This document shows, piece after piece, positions 1 through 11,734 of a stretch of 64,000 nt of DNA. Below the pieces are notes generated by a model. That model searched no databases and was not told where the DNA came from. It saw nothing but the letters and a program-made list of their open reading frames with translations. The translations under genes were made by a program, and so were the position numbers. Numbering within the stretch: the first letter of the stretch is position 1; each line of letters opens with the position of its first letter. This stretch comes from Jacaranda mimosifolia (Eukaryota; Streptophyta; Magnoliopsida; Lamiales; Bignoniaceae). Where the stretch lies: assembly GCA_018894105.1 (NCBI GenBank), contig CM032121.1, forward strand, positions 5,312,507 through 5,376,506, in the 5' to 3' direction.

Positions 1-1521
1 TTATACATTTAGTATCCTTTTACTCATTTTTTGAATCGAGTTATTAATTTATTGTCAAATTTTGTAATTTATTTTTCAATTTGCATTTTTTTTTGTTTAT
101 CAAAGTTTATAATTTTATAGGATGAGACCTATTTTTTTGTTGAATATTTTCAAAATTTATTTTACTTTTTTGAATATTTATAATTTTAGAAGTATGTCAT
201 TTAATTTTTATTTTATATTCATATATTTGTAATTATGTATGATAAGTATGTATAATTCAAACTCTTTTTAAAAATTATACATACTACATTGATATATATT
301 CTTAGATCCTTTTTGATTTATTTAAAAAAATTATGACATAGTTATTTCAATAAAAAAATATACCTATTAACTTTTTAAGTTTATAACTCTCTATGTAATA
401 TATGGAGTGTGTTCATACAAATAAACACAATAATTTTTTGCTCAAACTAATTTATGGCTAGGCCATTCTTAGTTTGTGTATAAAATCGTGGTTTGTTAAA
501 ATGCGAAATAAAGAAGTCAGAAGATCCCCATAATATTAGGGCATTAATCTAATTTTTATTCTTTATTTCAAAATATCAAGTTGAAAATATAAGTTTCCTT
601 CTTTATATTTTTCATGCATTGTTAGCCAAAAAGGTTCATTGGCTTCAATAAAGGCTCTTTAATTTGCTTTTATTTTTATTTCCATTTTTAGTTTCACCAA
701 TATCAAAGTTAAAAAAATTAATTATAATTTTGGAAATGCAAATTAGCTCATACTTGGGCATTTTCTCTAAAAATAATAATTAGTGTAGATATAGAAGTGA
801 AAATGTATATGGTTTTATCATTTTTATGTCTAAGAAGACGTATTTTTCAAATTATATGTATATTTTTAATTGTTTTGATTATAACATATGTTATATGAAA
901 TTGAATTTGAATTTGAATTTGATTGATGTGATAATAGGAAAGATAGAATATGTTTAATAAAAATTAATAATAAAAATAAGTAATATTTTCAATAAATATG
1001 TATAGGAGTTGATAGTTTTCAATTTTAAAAGAGAAAAAGAGGATTTAAAAACAAAAAACAAACAATCCCTTAGTTGTAATGGATAATTTAAACAAGTATT
1101 GTTAATTGTCAAATAGCAAGATGCATATTTTTAATATTCTCAGTCATGTAGATATACTTTGTGGGGATTTTCTACAATCCTATTAGATTTATTTTATTTA
1201 TTACCATGTAATCACTTTGTATTGTGCCAAGTGTTCATATTATTTTATTTAATTAGTAATAGATTTTGTTTCTTTAAATACTAAAAATAATTATAAGTCA
1301 TTTTTAATCACATGAAGTAAATAAATACTATTATCAAATAAATTATTTCAATATTAAAATTTATTTTGGTGCATCACACCGGACACATGCTAGTTAAATA
1401 ATATAATATAAAATATGTTTAGATAATAAATTAGATATAAGACATAAAATTAAAAAAATACAAATAATTTTAATATATACAACCTTTGGCATTTTGAATT
1501 AAAAAAAAGAAGTTAAAGATC
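1..1521. other. AT-rich intergenic DNA
   Basis: No open frame with recognisable protein similarity and no clear repeat boundaries were seen. The stretch is very AT-rich, with many short A and T runs. It ends at the target-site copy GATAT (1522-1526) that flanks the first Copia element. Confidence 0.6.
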
Positions 1522-1526
1522 GATAT

Positions 1527-3188
1527 TGTTAAGAATTAGGTTAGGTTTTAGACTCTTAACCCAACAGACATTCATATTTGAATAAAATCTTTTTTTGCAT
1601 CTATAAGGAATAGTAGTTCATGTTGTATTACAACTCTTCATTGTGAAGAGATGTGAATAGATAATATTCATCCATATTTAGGAGAATAAACTCTCTCTTG
1701 TGTGAGATAGACATGATCTAGATCTCTTAATTGAATTGGATTCTTGGAAGACTCACCTATAAATACACTCTATATGTACTTTATATGTACATTTTCTATG
1801 TACTTTCTAATTTGTAATATTTCTATATATTTTTTAAATTTTAGTAATAATTCCAACCACCCCCATCCCCCCCCCACCCCCCACAAGCCCCAATTTTTAG
1901 ATATATTTTTGTAATAATTTTTAGTTTATATATTTAAAATTTGTTACCTATTTTAATTCTATGAAAGTTTAAAATAAATTTTTAGTTCCATATTTACAAT
2001 CAAATAATTTATAATTAGGTTTATTAGGACACTTCTATTTTATTTATTTAAAACAATGTTTATAGGGATCTAGCCAAAGAAAATTTTTATGAATTTATAG
2101 GAACACACAAAACAATTAAAATCTTTAATGTCAACGAGATTGAGACAAAGAGACAAATATAAGTGAATATTTAAGAAAAAAAAGGGAAAAAAAATTCAAT
2201 TTTTGTTTGTCTTTAACATGTATTTATCTCTTCTATTTACTTAAATAACATTTATTATTATCTTCATCTTCAATTTTATAATATATTTTTAATGTTTGTT
2301 TATACGCATCTTGAAATACATGTTATTGACTTATTGTATCTTTCAATTGAAAATAATCCAAAATTATGTGTTCTTTTGGGCTTTATGAAAAGAATAACAT
2401 TTACGATCAAATAATGTATAATTAAATATATGTTTGAATATTGTTATTTTTATAGATATTTGAGTAATTGATAAGTGACAATAAAAAAATTGAACATCAT
2501 TTAATCGATCATTTGCTTCACTTGTTATTGGCTCTTCTTGTTTCAACAGCTACAAGTTAGAGAACTTTTTGCTATGAATATTGACAAAAATAGACTCAAA
2601 TTAAAATAAATGGAATATGATCGTTTACTCAAATTGCTTAGTTACTTATATTGAGAATAATATTATTAAAAATTTTGACATTGATTAGATTATTTATAAA
2701 TTTTATGATATGAAAAGGCATTATTCTCAACTTCGATGACGACATATATTTCCAATTCATAAATTATAAAACTTTTATTTGAACTTTTATGTTTTATAAC
2801 CCCCCCCCCCCCCAAACAACAGTCTCAGTTATGCATCCGTTGTCCCTGTACACAACTTGAGTATTTACTCTTAAAAGACCCTCAAATTCATAGTTATTTT
2901 TCTAAATCTTTCTTGGAGCATTACCTAATAGTCCCAAAGTTTTAAGGCATGTAAGCTTGTGGAAGTTCTGGTAACAACCCTACGAGGCGAAAAGAAGAAA
3001 TTGATGAAAGACTATTCGAGTTTAAAGGACATAAAGTTTGTGCGCATTCAAGATTTGTAGACAAGCTTCGATCTAAAGTGGTATTCATAGGTCTTCTGCT
3101 GATCACAAGATAACACTAGACCACCTTATTTGATATCATAATTTATATAATTAATTGCAATAATATAATTAAATCTGATTTTCCAACA
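1527..3188 (+). repeat. 5' LTR of the old Copia element, interrupted
   Basis: The first part (1527 to about 1767) aligns with 9605 to about 9845, and the last part (about 2848-3188) aligns with the rest of the 3' LTR, ending CCAACA in both. A TATA-like CTATAAATA lies near 1760, matching the one in the 3' LTR. The centre is displaced by an insertion. Confidence 0.85.
1768..2847. repeat. Unclassified insertion inside the 5' LTR
   Basis: About 1.08 kb is present here but absent from the matching position of the 3' LTR (about 9845-9865). It is AT-rich, with C-rich tracts near 1861-1888 and a run of 14 C at 2800-2813. I see no TG..CA ends, terminal inverted repeats or coding capacity. The edges are approximate because the flanks have diverged. 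Confidence 0.5.
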
Positions 3189-3189
3189 G

Positions 3190-3200
3190 TGATATCAGAG
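3190..3200 (+). other. Primer-binding site of the old Copia element
   Basis: TGATATCAGAG starts two bases after the LTR end. It differs by one base from TGGTATCAGAG, the usual plant Copia site complementary to the 3' end of initiator tRNA-Met. Confidence 0.75.
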
Positions 3201-3602
3201 AAACAGGGTTCGATCTTGCAATATTGGATGCGCTAAATTATTTGATGCTCGAATATTGAAATTAAAATTAAAATTATTCATGAGTTTATGCATTAATGAA
3301 TGTCTGATTGGCTGATTATTCAAGTTCTTTTGTGAGCAGGAATTGATTTTCGAGATATCTGATTACACAAAGACAACTTAATGTCAAAGGGCTTTGGAAA
3401 ACTGATCGTATTGCATTGTCTGTGGAAATCAATTTAAAAGCCAATTGTTGCTTGTGGGTTCATGCCAATGAAGTGTTGGATTTGTGAGCAATGACTTCCC
3501 CTCCAAAAGAATTGAATTAGTTGATATGCCTCAGCCAAAATTACCTCTGCAATGTATTCGTTTTTTTTTTTATTTTTAATTAGCCATCTACAGATTTGTT
3601 TG

Positions 3603-4337
3603 TGATATGGGATGGCCCAAGTGCTTAGGCCCAAACTAGCAAGGCCCAGTATGGGATGGCCCAAATGCTCGAGCCCAAACCAGCAATGCCCAGTTTAGGG
3701 CTCAGGGCCCGAATGTCTCATCGACTTCACTCGACCAGATCTGCCCAGGCCCAGTCTGGCGCCCAAAGGCCCACGGAATCCCTCGACCTTAGTCGACCTG
3801 GTCGAGGTCGACTCTGAGGTCGAGAACAGTACAGTACTCTGCGACCTCATTAAATGTACTGACGGGCACCATGCCTCCACATTAATGGCGCATGCCATCC
3901 CCCTCACCGTCTGACACAGCAGACGCTACTACAGTGTACTATCTTGTTCTTGAAACCTGGAAGGACAATTAGCTGGAAATATTCAAACGGGGGAAATGAC
4001 CATTTACCCTCGGCACAAGGCTAAGGGCCCCTAGATGTACCGAGGGGATTCCCAGACTTTTCCCAGAAGGGAGAAGGATATAAATACCCTCAACCCAACC
4101 TCCTAAAGGTACGCACTCATATACACTCAAAAGCCCTCACTCCGCTACTCGATTCTTGAGGTCGATTTATACTGACTTGAGCGTCGGAGGGCCTAAGCTG
4201 AGGGCCTCTCGGCTAGCCTAATGTTTACTATGATTGCAGGATTCTTCCCTAATCAAGCAGGAACCCGCATTTCTCAGGGCGAATTCCCCCCCATATCCTA
4301 ACCCAGGACACCTGTCCAACGGATCGAACCCTCATCA
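3603..4337 (+). mobile_element. Solo LTR of a Tat-type Gypsy element
   Basis: The 735-bp unit begins TGATATGGGATGGCCCAA, ends CCCTCATCA and has perfect 5-bp target copies GTTTG (3598-3602 and 4338-4342). Its ends and internal blocks match the LTRs of the Gypsy element at 49607-60408: TATAAATA at 4079-4086, ACTGACTTGAGCGTC near 4170, and the stem-loop block ending GGCTAGCCT. A short internal tandem duplication occurs near 3608-3695. It interrupts the leader of the old Copia element. Confidence 0.92.
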
Positions 4338-4915
4338 GTTTGGATTTTGACTTAATCCTAATTAGGCATCTATAATTTATTTGTAATTTGAATTCAAAGC
4401 CTGATATCATGGTATGCTAGCAATTTGTTGCTATTTAATTGAATTCAAACGCATGAAAAGTTTTTATGACTTTTGTAAAGTAGTAAATACTTGTAATTTA
4501 TTATTATTAATGGCTGGATTCATATAATATTGATACCATTCATTGTTAATTTGAAAGCTATATAATCTAAGTTGTTATCTTTAATGTAAGAAATTATGGA
4601 TAATTTTACATGAAAAGAATGAGAATTTTTTTAGCATACTATTTTATTAACGGTTTTTTATTAGAATAAAATTCTATATGTGATTATGTAATTTGCTTTC
4701 GAATTATAAATGCTTAAATTATTTGTTTATGGACATAAAGCTATTTTATTTCTGGATTGATAATTTTATTAAACTCTTCACTTCAGTGGGAGATGATTAC
4801 TAGTTTTATTGGTGAAATTTTTTATTTAACTGAATTAAAGAGAATAATAAAATTTACTTGAATATGAAATAAAATATTAGACTAGTACCTAACATAAATG
4901 CACTAATCAAAAGTT

Positions 4916-5806
4916 ATGGAGACCCAAACATCTTTTTCTGACCTTCATGGAAGTGGCAAACTTGATTGCCAAAATTATGTAATGTGGCATAGAAAAATTC
5001 AGTATTTATTGCACAAAGAAAAGACCCTTGATCATCTCACTACTTCCATACCTAAACCAGTTGAGCCAGAAAATGGACAAATTGCCCAATATCATCGCGA
5101 TTTGGATGCGTACGTACAATAAGTGGGTGGATCAAGATATGAGTTCATGCTTTGCCATGTTGTGCTACATGCACGATAATCGGATCCATGAATTTGAGAA
5201 ATATCCTATGGCTAAAGAGTTGTGGGAGGTATTGAAGGTCATTATGGTAGCACCTCGGCTACTAGACTATGGGCACTCACTTTCAAGCTCAACTAGTATG
5301 TACTTGATTCAAAGCACTCGATGATCCAACATTTTGATGTGATGAAAGATATGATTCGAGAAGTTCAAAATGCTGGATGTGAGCCCATAGATGAACAACA
5401 GGTTCTGCTTGTCCTTAGGTTGCTACCTGAGCAGATTTGGGGACATGTTAAGCTTGTGCTAATGCATAACGAGCCAATAAAGATGACCGACAGTGTTGCT
5501 AATCACCTTAAGTTGGAGGCTGACTGTACAGAGTCAGAACAAGCACAAGCAGCTACTTTTATTACACATGCTAGTCATCGTAAGCCAAATAGAGGCAAGT
5601 CCAAAACAAGCAGGCTTTTGCTAAACAAAGCAATAATCAAAGTTATAACTTGGCCACAAAAGGCAATAAAGCTATGAAGCATTATCGAGGAAAGAGGGGT
5701 GGAAAGAAAGACCCAAGTAAGATTAAGTGCTTTAACTACAAGAAGATAGGTCACTTCGCTCATAACTGCACTAAACCGAAAAAAACACAGGTGCAACAAA
5801 ACATGT
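4916..5806 (+). pseudogene. Degenerate Copia gag
   Basis: Fragments in several frames together read like a plant Copia Gag: an N-terminal part with NYVMWHRKIQYLL (from 4916), a middle part with KELWEVLK (near 5210), a part with LVLRLLPEQIWGHVKL (near 5407-5455), and a C-terminal zinc knuckle near 5728-5772. The knuckle reads CFNYKKIGHFAHNC, so the second cysteine of the CX2CX4HX4C pattern is now tyrosine. At least two frameshifts separate the pieces. It is non-functional remains of a capsid and nucleocapsid protein. Confidence 0.8.
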
Positions 5807-6269
5807 AACGAGAGATCGAGCAGAATACATAGATTACCATCGAGTGCCAGCATGTAGCCACCACATTGCTGTGGGGAATAGCACACAAGAGAAAGTCCTT
5901 GGAGTTGGTACATACCGGCTAAAGCTCAACGCTTGCCATGAGCTAATTCTTAGTGATGTGTAATATGCACCTGACATTCGATATAATTTTAGTTTCAATT
6001 AATGCACTTTTGAGATATGATTTTTCTTCTTTTCTTTTTTTTTTTTTAGAACATTAGTTTGTTTATTTTTCTTGACAAGGACCTTTATGGATTTGGTTTT
6101 ATACATAATGGATTTTTCATATTAGAATTATCCCATGATTGTGTTTCTTTTGTTTCTTCTACTATAGACATTACTTCTAATTTTGTTAAATAACATACGA
6201 GATTGGGACACATAGGATAGGAGATGATGGCTAGGTTAGTTCGATAAGGCCTATTAGGGCCCCTTGCTA

Positions 6270-6700
6270 AAGTTAATCTCATGTATGAACCATGTCTGGC
6301 GGGAAAAGCCTATCGAAATTTTTTTTTGAAAGGCTAAAAGGGCTACTCATTCCCTAGAGTTAGTCCACTTTGACATATGTGGGCATATGCATGTAAGGGT
6401 ATGATACATCGCATACTATTTTCTTACTTTCATTGATGATTATTTACGCTATGGGTCAGTATATATCTTATCTCATCAGTCAACAACAATTGATTGTTTT
6501 AAGCGATTCTTGGCAGAGGTTAAGAATCAAAGAGATAAAAAGACTTAAGGTTTTGCATACTAACATAGAGAGAGAGTATTTGTCTGATCAGTTTAGACAA
6601 GTATGTGAGGAAAAAGATATGATAAAATAATTAACGCTTCCACGCACTCTGCAACAAAATGAGGTTGTAGAGAGAAGGAATTGAACTCTTCTAGATATGG
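6270..6700 (+). pseudogene. Degenerate Copia integrase core
   Basis: Broken frames contain integrase-like pieces: a segment resembling the zinc-finger end (CLAGKAYR near 6296), a segment around FDICGHMH (near 6370), TNIEREYLSDQF (near 6561-6597) at the position of the central catalytic block, and a damaged match near 6650-6700 to the usual block before the catalytic Glu. Frame changes and stops occur throughout. Protease is not clearly readable upstream (5810-6260). Confidence 0.6.
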
Positions 6701-7294
6701 CCAGATCAAATATGGTGCAAGAAAATCTTCCAATATCGTTTTAGGGAGAAGTAATTTTGATTGCCGCTATATTTTAAGTCATGCGGCCTCCATATCAGTT
6801 CCTTCAACACCCTATGAACTTTGACATGGGACAAAGCCAATTTAGAAAGGCGACCTTGGGGTCGGCAGGGTTTATTGATAGTACTTCTCACAAGCATAGG
6901 AAGCTTAGTCCTAAAGTAAGTAAACATGTCTCTATAAGATATTGTAAACACTCAAAAGGATATATTATGTATGGTGAACACCATGATGGAGGAATGACTG
7001 AGATTGAGTCTCGTGATGTGGATTTCCTTGAGGATGATTTCCCAACATAGGAGAAGTAAAAGGAGATCTTGAACTATATGAGTTATGAGATTCTCAGGGT
7101 GGTGCATCTATCTCTGGAAATAGTAAGGGCTTCCAACCTTATCCAATAATTGACAATGATGATGAGAGCGACCCTAGATCCAATGAGAGTGTTCAAATAG
7201 AACAAGACTCTCAAAATCCACAGTTACAAAAAAGAAAACATGGAACAATACCCCATCGACATTATGAAATAGATGGGGAACTTTCATGAGCGCT

Positions 7295-7930
7295 TCAGTG
7301 GATATTGATAAGCTAGCTACTTATAATGAAGCTTTAACTTCTCCTAATGCGAAAGAGTGGATAACTGCTATGGAAGAAGAAATGAGCTCGATGGCTAAGA
7401 ACCACATTTAGGAGCTAGTTGATCTTCTAGCTAGAGGTAAGACCATTAGGAACAAATGGGTTCTAAAAGTCAAGCGAAAGGCAAATAGGTCGATTGATAA
7501 GTACAAAGCTAAACTTGTGGCGAAGGGTTATACCCAAAAGAAGGGCATAGACTGTGAAGAGACATTCTCCCCAGTGGTGAGGTTCGTCTCTATTCACCTA
7601 ATTCTAGCCATAGTCGCACACTTAGATCTGGAATCATTTCATATGGATGTTAAGATGGCATTCCTCAATAGAGAAATGGACGAAGAGATCTATATGGATC
7701 AACCTATGGGCTTTCAGGAAATATCACAAGAGCAAAAAGTTTGTTCCTTAAAATATTCCATCTATGGGCTGAAATAATTGTCCAGATAATAGTACCATAG
7801 ATTTCATCGAGCTATCATATTTATAGGCTTTATGATGATCGAGGAAGACAATTGTGTGTATGTTAAGAGAAGTGGGAAGAGTTTTTTTATACTCTCCCTA
7901 TATATGGATGATATTTTGTTAGCTGAAATG
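7295..7930 (+). pseudogene. Degenerate Copia reverse transcriptase
   Basis: The frame from about 7440 contains standard Copia RT blocks: NKWVLKVKRK, AKGYTQKKGIDCEETFSPVV, the catalytic-region block FHMDVKMAFLNREMDEEIYM, and SIYGLK followed by a stop near 7777. The catalytic box survives as YMDD near 7901-7912. After it the sequence jumps within a few tens of bases to RNase H-proximal sequence, so the C-terminal RT portion has been lost by deletion. Confidence 0.85.
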
Positions 7931-7942
7931 ATATGGAATTGA

Positions 7943-8540
7943 TTGTCACCACTTAGAAGTATATATCAAAATAATCTTGGACACAACCATTGGGCAACGG
8001 TTAAATGGATACCTAAATATTTGAAAGGAACAAGTGATCTCACTTTATGCTACCATGGTGGTAGTTTAAGACTGATTGGATATAATGATGCTGATGGATC
8101 AATGGATAGAGACGAACGCAAATCTATATTGGGATATGCATTCTTACAAAGAGGTGATGCTATCACTTGTGTAGCAAGAAATAACCTTGCATCTCTTTAT
8201 CCACAGTGGAAGTAGAATATGTTGCTTGTACATTAGCAGTGCAAGAAGCTATCTGACTAAGGAGATTTCTTCAAAGTCTGCACATTTCAGCGTATGTTGA
8301 TGATGCAGTTGTCATCTCTTGCGACAACACAGCTGCTTTGGCATATGCTAGGACCCTAAGTACCATGGGAGGACCAAGCATATAGATACCAAATATCACT
8401 TTATTTAAGATAGTATTACGCTGGACAAGTAGTTCTCAAGCATATTCCTATTAGAGATATGGTCGCTGATCTATTTATCAACCCTTTGCACAGAGATGTG
8501 TTCCAAAGGAATATTAGTAGTATAGGACTTCGTAGGATTT
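7943..8540 (+). pseudogene. Degenerate Copia RNase H and 3' pol end
   Basis: The segment from 7943 reads WKAVKW-like sequence then YLKGTSDLTLCYHGGSLRL and GYNDADGSMDRDERKS, typical of the linker and start of Copia RNase H. Further blocks continue out of frame: VEYVACTLAVQEAI near 8213, CDNTAALAYA near 8320, and the IDTKYH and VADLFI-like blocks to about 8540. Stops at 8213-8215 and later show inactivation. From 8541 to 9604 there is about 1 kb of noncoding 3' sequence before the LTR. Confidence 0.8.
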
Positions 8541-9604
8541 GATTATTAGCTTGTATGAACATTTTTATTGATTAATGAAATTATGATTTTTTTTCATTCT
8601 TATGTTAGTGTATTAGGTCTATGATATATGTGAATGTCACTAGGCTTTGACTGACCAACTCACATAGGCAATCACCCTGGTGCTTTGATAGTAAGCAGGA
8701 TGAAACTTATAAATCATTTATATATTGTTAGTATATATACGAATGATAGCATTCACTTTTTCAAAAAATAAGGACGGTTAAAACATAACTTAAAGTCACC
8801 TTAGCTTGAAGTCTAAAATTAGTTCCTATTTGATCGATTATGAAGTACGTCCAACTTCTTAAAAGCCTGTTTGTAGCCAAACATGTGAAATACTAGAAGG
8901 CATTTAGAAATGACTATCTAGTATTACGCGGGTTAGGCACTTGAATAGTAACTGAACTAAGGTTTGTATGATGTTAAGAGCGTGACATGCTCAAAATTGA
9001 GTGAGAGCTCCATCATAGCATGTATTCATACTACATGTGCTATGTGACGTCATCTAAGGAGAGTGATTGAATGGATCCTTGATTCATCATTGTATGAGCC
9101 CTTATTATTTTTATACCCTTTGGAAATCCGGACCATGTCATGAAATGTAAGCTTGATGACACTACTTTAACATGCCTCCAATGGTCATGATTAATCCAGT
9201 CTATCGAAGCATTACTAGGAAAGTTTTCAAGACCAAGCAAATTAGCATATGAAGCCAAGGAAGAACTAAAGTTGGTAATGCACTATTGTCCTATGGCTTT
9301 CAGGCAAGTGGACTAAGTCAAAATCTTTTGAAATAGCTATGAGCATAGACATATAATGAAAAGAGTCAAACATGCTCTACTGGATACTAAGGGATTAGAG
9401 ATGCTTGATCTAGTGCGACCATATAGTTTGGAGTACTTAGCGAGTTTTGAGTTGTATGGTTATATTAGTTTGGTAATGGCTTAATATAACTCTCCTCACT
9501 TGATTTCTTCTCGCTTGGCTGCACGTCTTATTCCCTGTATGAAAGAAAGGACGTGAAAGTTTATGAATTCGATGAGATTGAGTCAAACATGTATGAGTGA
9601 GAGA

Positions 9605-10903
9605 TGATAAGAATTAGGTTGGGTTTTAGACTATTGACCCAATAGACATCCATATTTGAATAAAATCTTATTTGCATCTATATGGAATAGTAGTTCATGG
9701 ACTAGAACTCTTCCTTGTGAAGAGATACGGATAGATAATATCCATCCATATATAGAAGGATAACTCTCCCTTGTGTAGGTTAGATATTATCTAGATCTCC
9801 TAGTTGGATTAGACTATTGGAAGACTCATCTATAAATACGCCCTCTTTCTAGGAGTTTAGAACACACAACTTGAGTATTCACTCTTAAAAGACTCTCTCA
9901 AATTCATAATTATTTTTCTAAATCTTTCTTGGGATATCCCCAAATAGTCCCAACATTTTAAGGTGTGTAAGCTTGTGGAAGCTCTAGTAGCAACCCTGCT
10001 GATAATGCTAATGGTCTGAGAGCTGGAGAATTAGGGTCCAGGCCCACTTCAGTCGACCAGAAAGTTGGTTGTAAATGAATGTGGTGATGAGAGCAGGTCA
10101 AATCTTGCAACCAAGCAACACACGTGAGGCTAGCCGAGGAGGCCCTCGGCTAAGGCATTCCGACTCTCAAGTCAGTATAATCAACCAGAATTTAGAGCAG
10201 CAGAGCGAGGGCCAAAGTTATAGTGAACGTACCTTATGGCACGATTGCAGAGTATTTATAGTCCCTAGTGGGAGATCAAAATGTCCAGGTACCCTTGCTC
10301 TTGTAGGGAGGACCTTTGTCTTTACATGAGAGTTTTTAAGTCTTTTCCTTGTTTGGAATCCACCTGCCAGGTGGGGCCGCCCTCCATCCTTTTAGGATAT
10401 GGTGGAGATCTCCGCATTTAATGCGGAGACAAGCCGCCTGTCAGTGTGTTTAATGTGGCAAGGTGGTGGTTGAGTGCATTTAATGTGACAGCGATTGGTG
10501 GCGAGAGAAACCTTCCTGTCTCGTAGGTCGACCTATTCTGGTTGAGATGTCTCCCTAGTCGTGGGTCTCTCAACCATGGCCTGATCGATTGAAGGAAGAC
10601 CAATAGCCTTTATTGGTCAATCGGTCCAGTGTATTCTTGGGTCTAGGCTGGTTCTATTGGGCCTGTTAGGTTCATCTTACTTCCCCATATCACCTGCGAT
10701 GCGAGAAGAAGAAATCAATAGAAGGCCATTCAAGTTTAAAGGATGTGGAGTTTGTACGCATTTAAGGCTTGTAGATGAGTTTCGATCTAGGGTGGTATTA
10801 ATAAGTCTTCCATTGATCAAAAAGTAACACTGGACCACCCTATTTGATATCATGATTTATATGATTGATTGCAATAATATAGTTAAATCATGATTTTCCA
10901 ACA
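9605..10903 (+). repeat. 3' LTR of the old Copia element, interrupted by a solo LTR
   Basis: It begins TGATAAGAATTAGG (the 5' copy begins TGTTAAGAATTAGG) and ends TTTTCCAACA, followed by the target copy GATAT. Without the 693-bp insertion and its duplicated 5 bases it is about 601 bp. The TATA-like CTATAAATA lies near 9831. Confidence 0.88.
10000..10692 (-). mobile_element. Inverted solo LTR related to the Tat-type Gypsy LTRs
   Basis: The 693-bp block starts TGATAATG and ends ATATCA, with perfect 5-bp target copies CCTGC (9995-9999 and 10693-10697). Read on the minus strand it shows the same landmarks as the other Tat-type LTRs: TGATATGGGG start, ACTATAAATA (near 10252-10262), ACTGACTTGAGAGTC, and the AGCCGAG..CTCGGCT stem before GGCTAGCC (10132-10151). 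It is a different subfamily from the 3603 and 49607 LTRs because most of its U3 does not align. Confidence 0.88.
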
Positions 10904-10908
10904 GATAT

Positions 10909-11274
10909 ATATGGTACGGAGATCATTATCTATTAATATATATTAACAAAATTCAATACAATATTTCAACATAATATTATACAATGGAACTTTTACATTA
11001 CAATCACCGTATAATTTATATAGTATTACAATATATGTTATGGATTTACAAAATACAAGGAGTAGCTTTTTGGCGATTTACCATCAAGAGAAGATGGATT
11101 ATTATTTTTTATCAAAAATTAAAAAGGAAAGAAGAAGTAGCTTTCCAGCCAAAACACAACTTCTGGAAAAACTTTATGAAACTTAATGTTATCATAAGCT
11201 TCAAACTAACAGAAAATATTACAATAACTAATTATAAAGGCGTTCTTACAACTTTTGACTTGCTCTGCAAAAGC
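10909..11274. other. AT-rich spacer
   Basis: A 97-codon plus-strand open frame (10984-11277) is present but has no recognisable motif and ends at the MITE boundary. I see no gene or defined repeat here. Confidence 0.5.
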
Positions 11275-11277
11275 TAA

Positions 11278-11731
11278 GGCTATGTTTAGTTACATTTTGC
11301 TAGAATAATTTTGTTTTGTTAAAATATAATCAAACATACATAATTTTTCCCTCTAAAATGTCAAATTAAGTTTTCCTAAAATATCCTCATCTATCAGTTA
11401 TTATCCCCGAGACTTCCTCATTTTTTTATACATATATACATTTATATCATATATATTTTATTATTATTCTTACGATAACAAAAATTACTCAATACCATTT
11501 TCACCCCAAAAATCTAACAAAAAAAACATTGATTTGATCGCTACGGTGAAAAATATCTCTCCCAAAATATAATCAAACATACCAACAATTTCTAAAATAA
11601 ATTTCGAACTATTCCACAAAATATAAACAAAAATCCATCACATTCTCCAACACAACTTTCACATTCTTCAACCCCACTTTCAAAACTCATTCTACCAAAA
11701 TACATAATATAAAATATAACCAAACACTACC
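11278..11731. mobile_element. Tourist-like (PIF/Harbinger) MITE
   Basis: A 454-bp AT-rich element with imperfect terminal inverted repeats: the left end GGCTATGTTTAGTTACATTTT pairs with a right end that reads GGTAGTGTTTGGTTATATTTT on the minus strand. It is flanked by TAA on both sides (11275-11277 and 11732-11734), the 3-bp target typical of PIF/Harbinger. No coding capacity. Confidence 0.75.
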
Positions 11732-11734
11732 TAA

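Larger units (their letters stand above)
1527..10903 (+). mobile_element. Old degenerate Ty1/Copia LTR retrotransposon with three nested insertions
   Basis: Direct repeats starting TG and ending CCAACA bound this element, and both sides carry the 5-bp target duplication GATAT (1522-1526 and 10904-10908). Internal order is gag, integrase, reverse transcriptase, RNase H, which is the Copia order. Every domain carries stops or frameshifts, so it is dead. By eye the two LTRs differ at about 15-18% of aligned sites, making this the oldest retrotransposon here. Three later insertions inflate it: about 1.08 kb of unknown DNA in the 5' LTR, a solo LTR at 3603-4337, and an inverted solo LTR at 10000-10692. 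The Copia lineage was not resolved. Confidence 0.9.

Noticed and set aside
10984..11277. 97-codon plus-strand open frame next to the MITE
   Set aside because: AT-rich, no motif, no splice or promoter context, and it ends at the MITE boundary.
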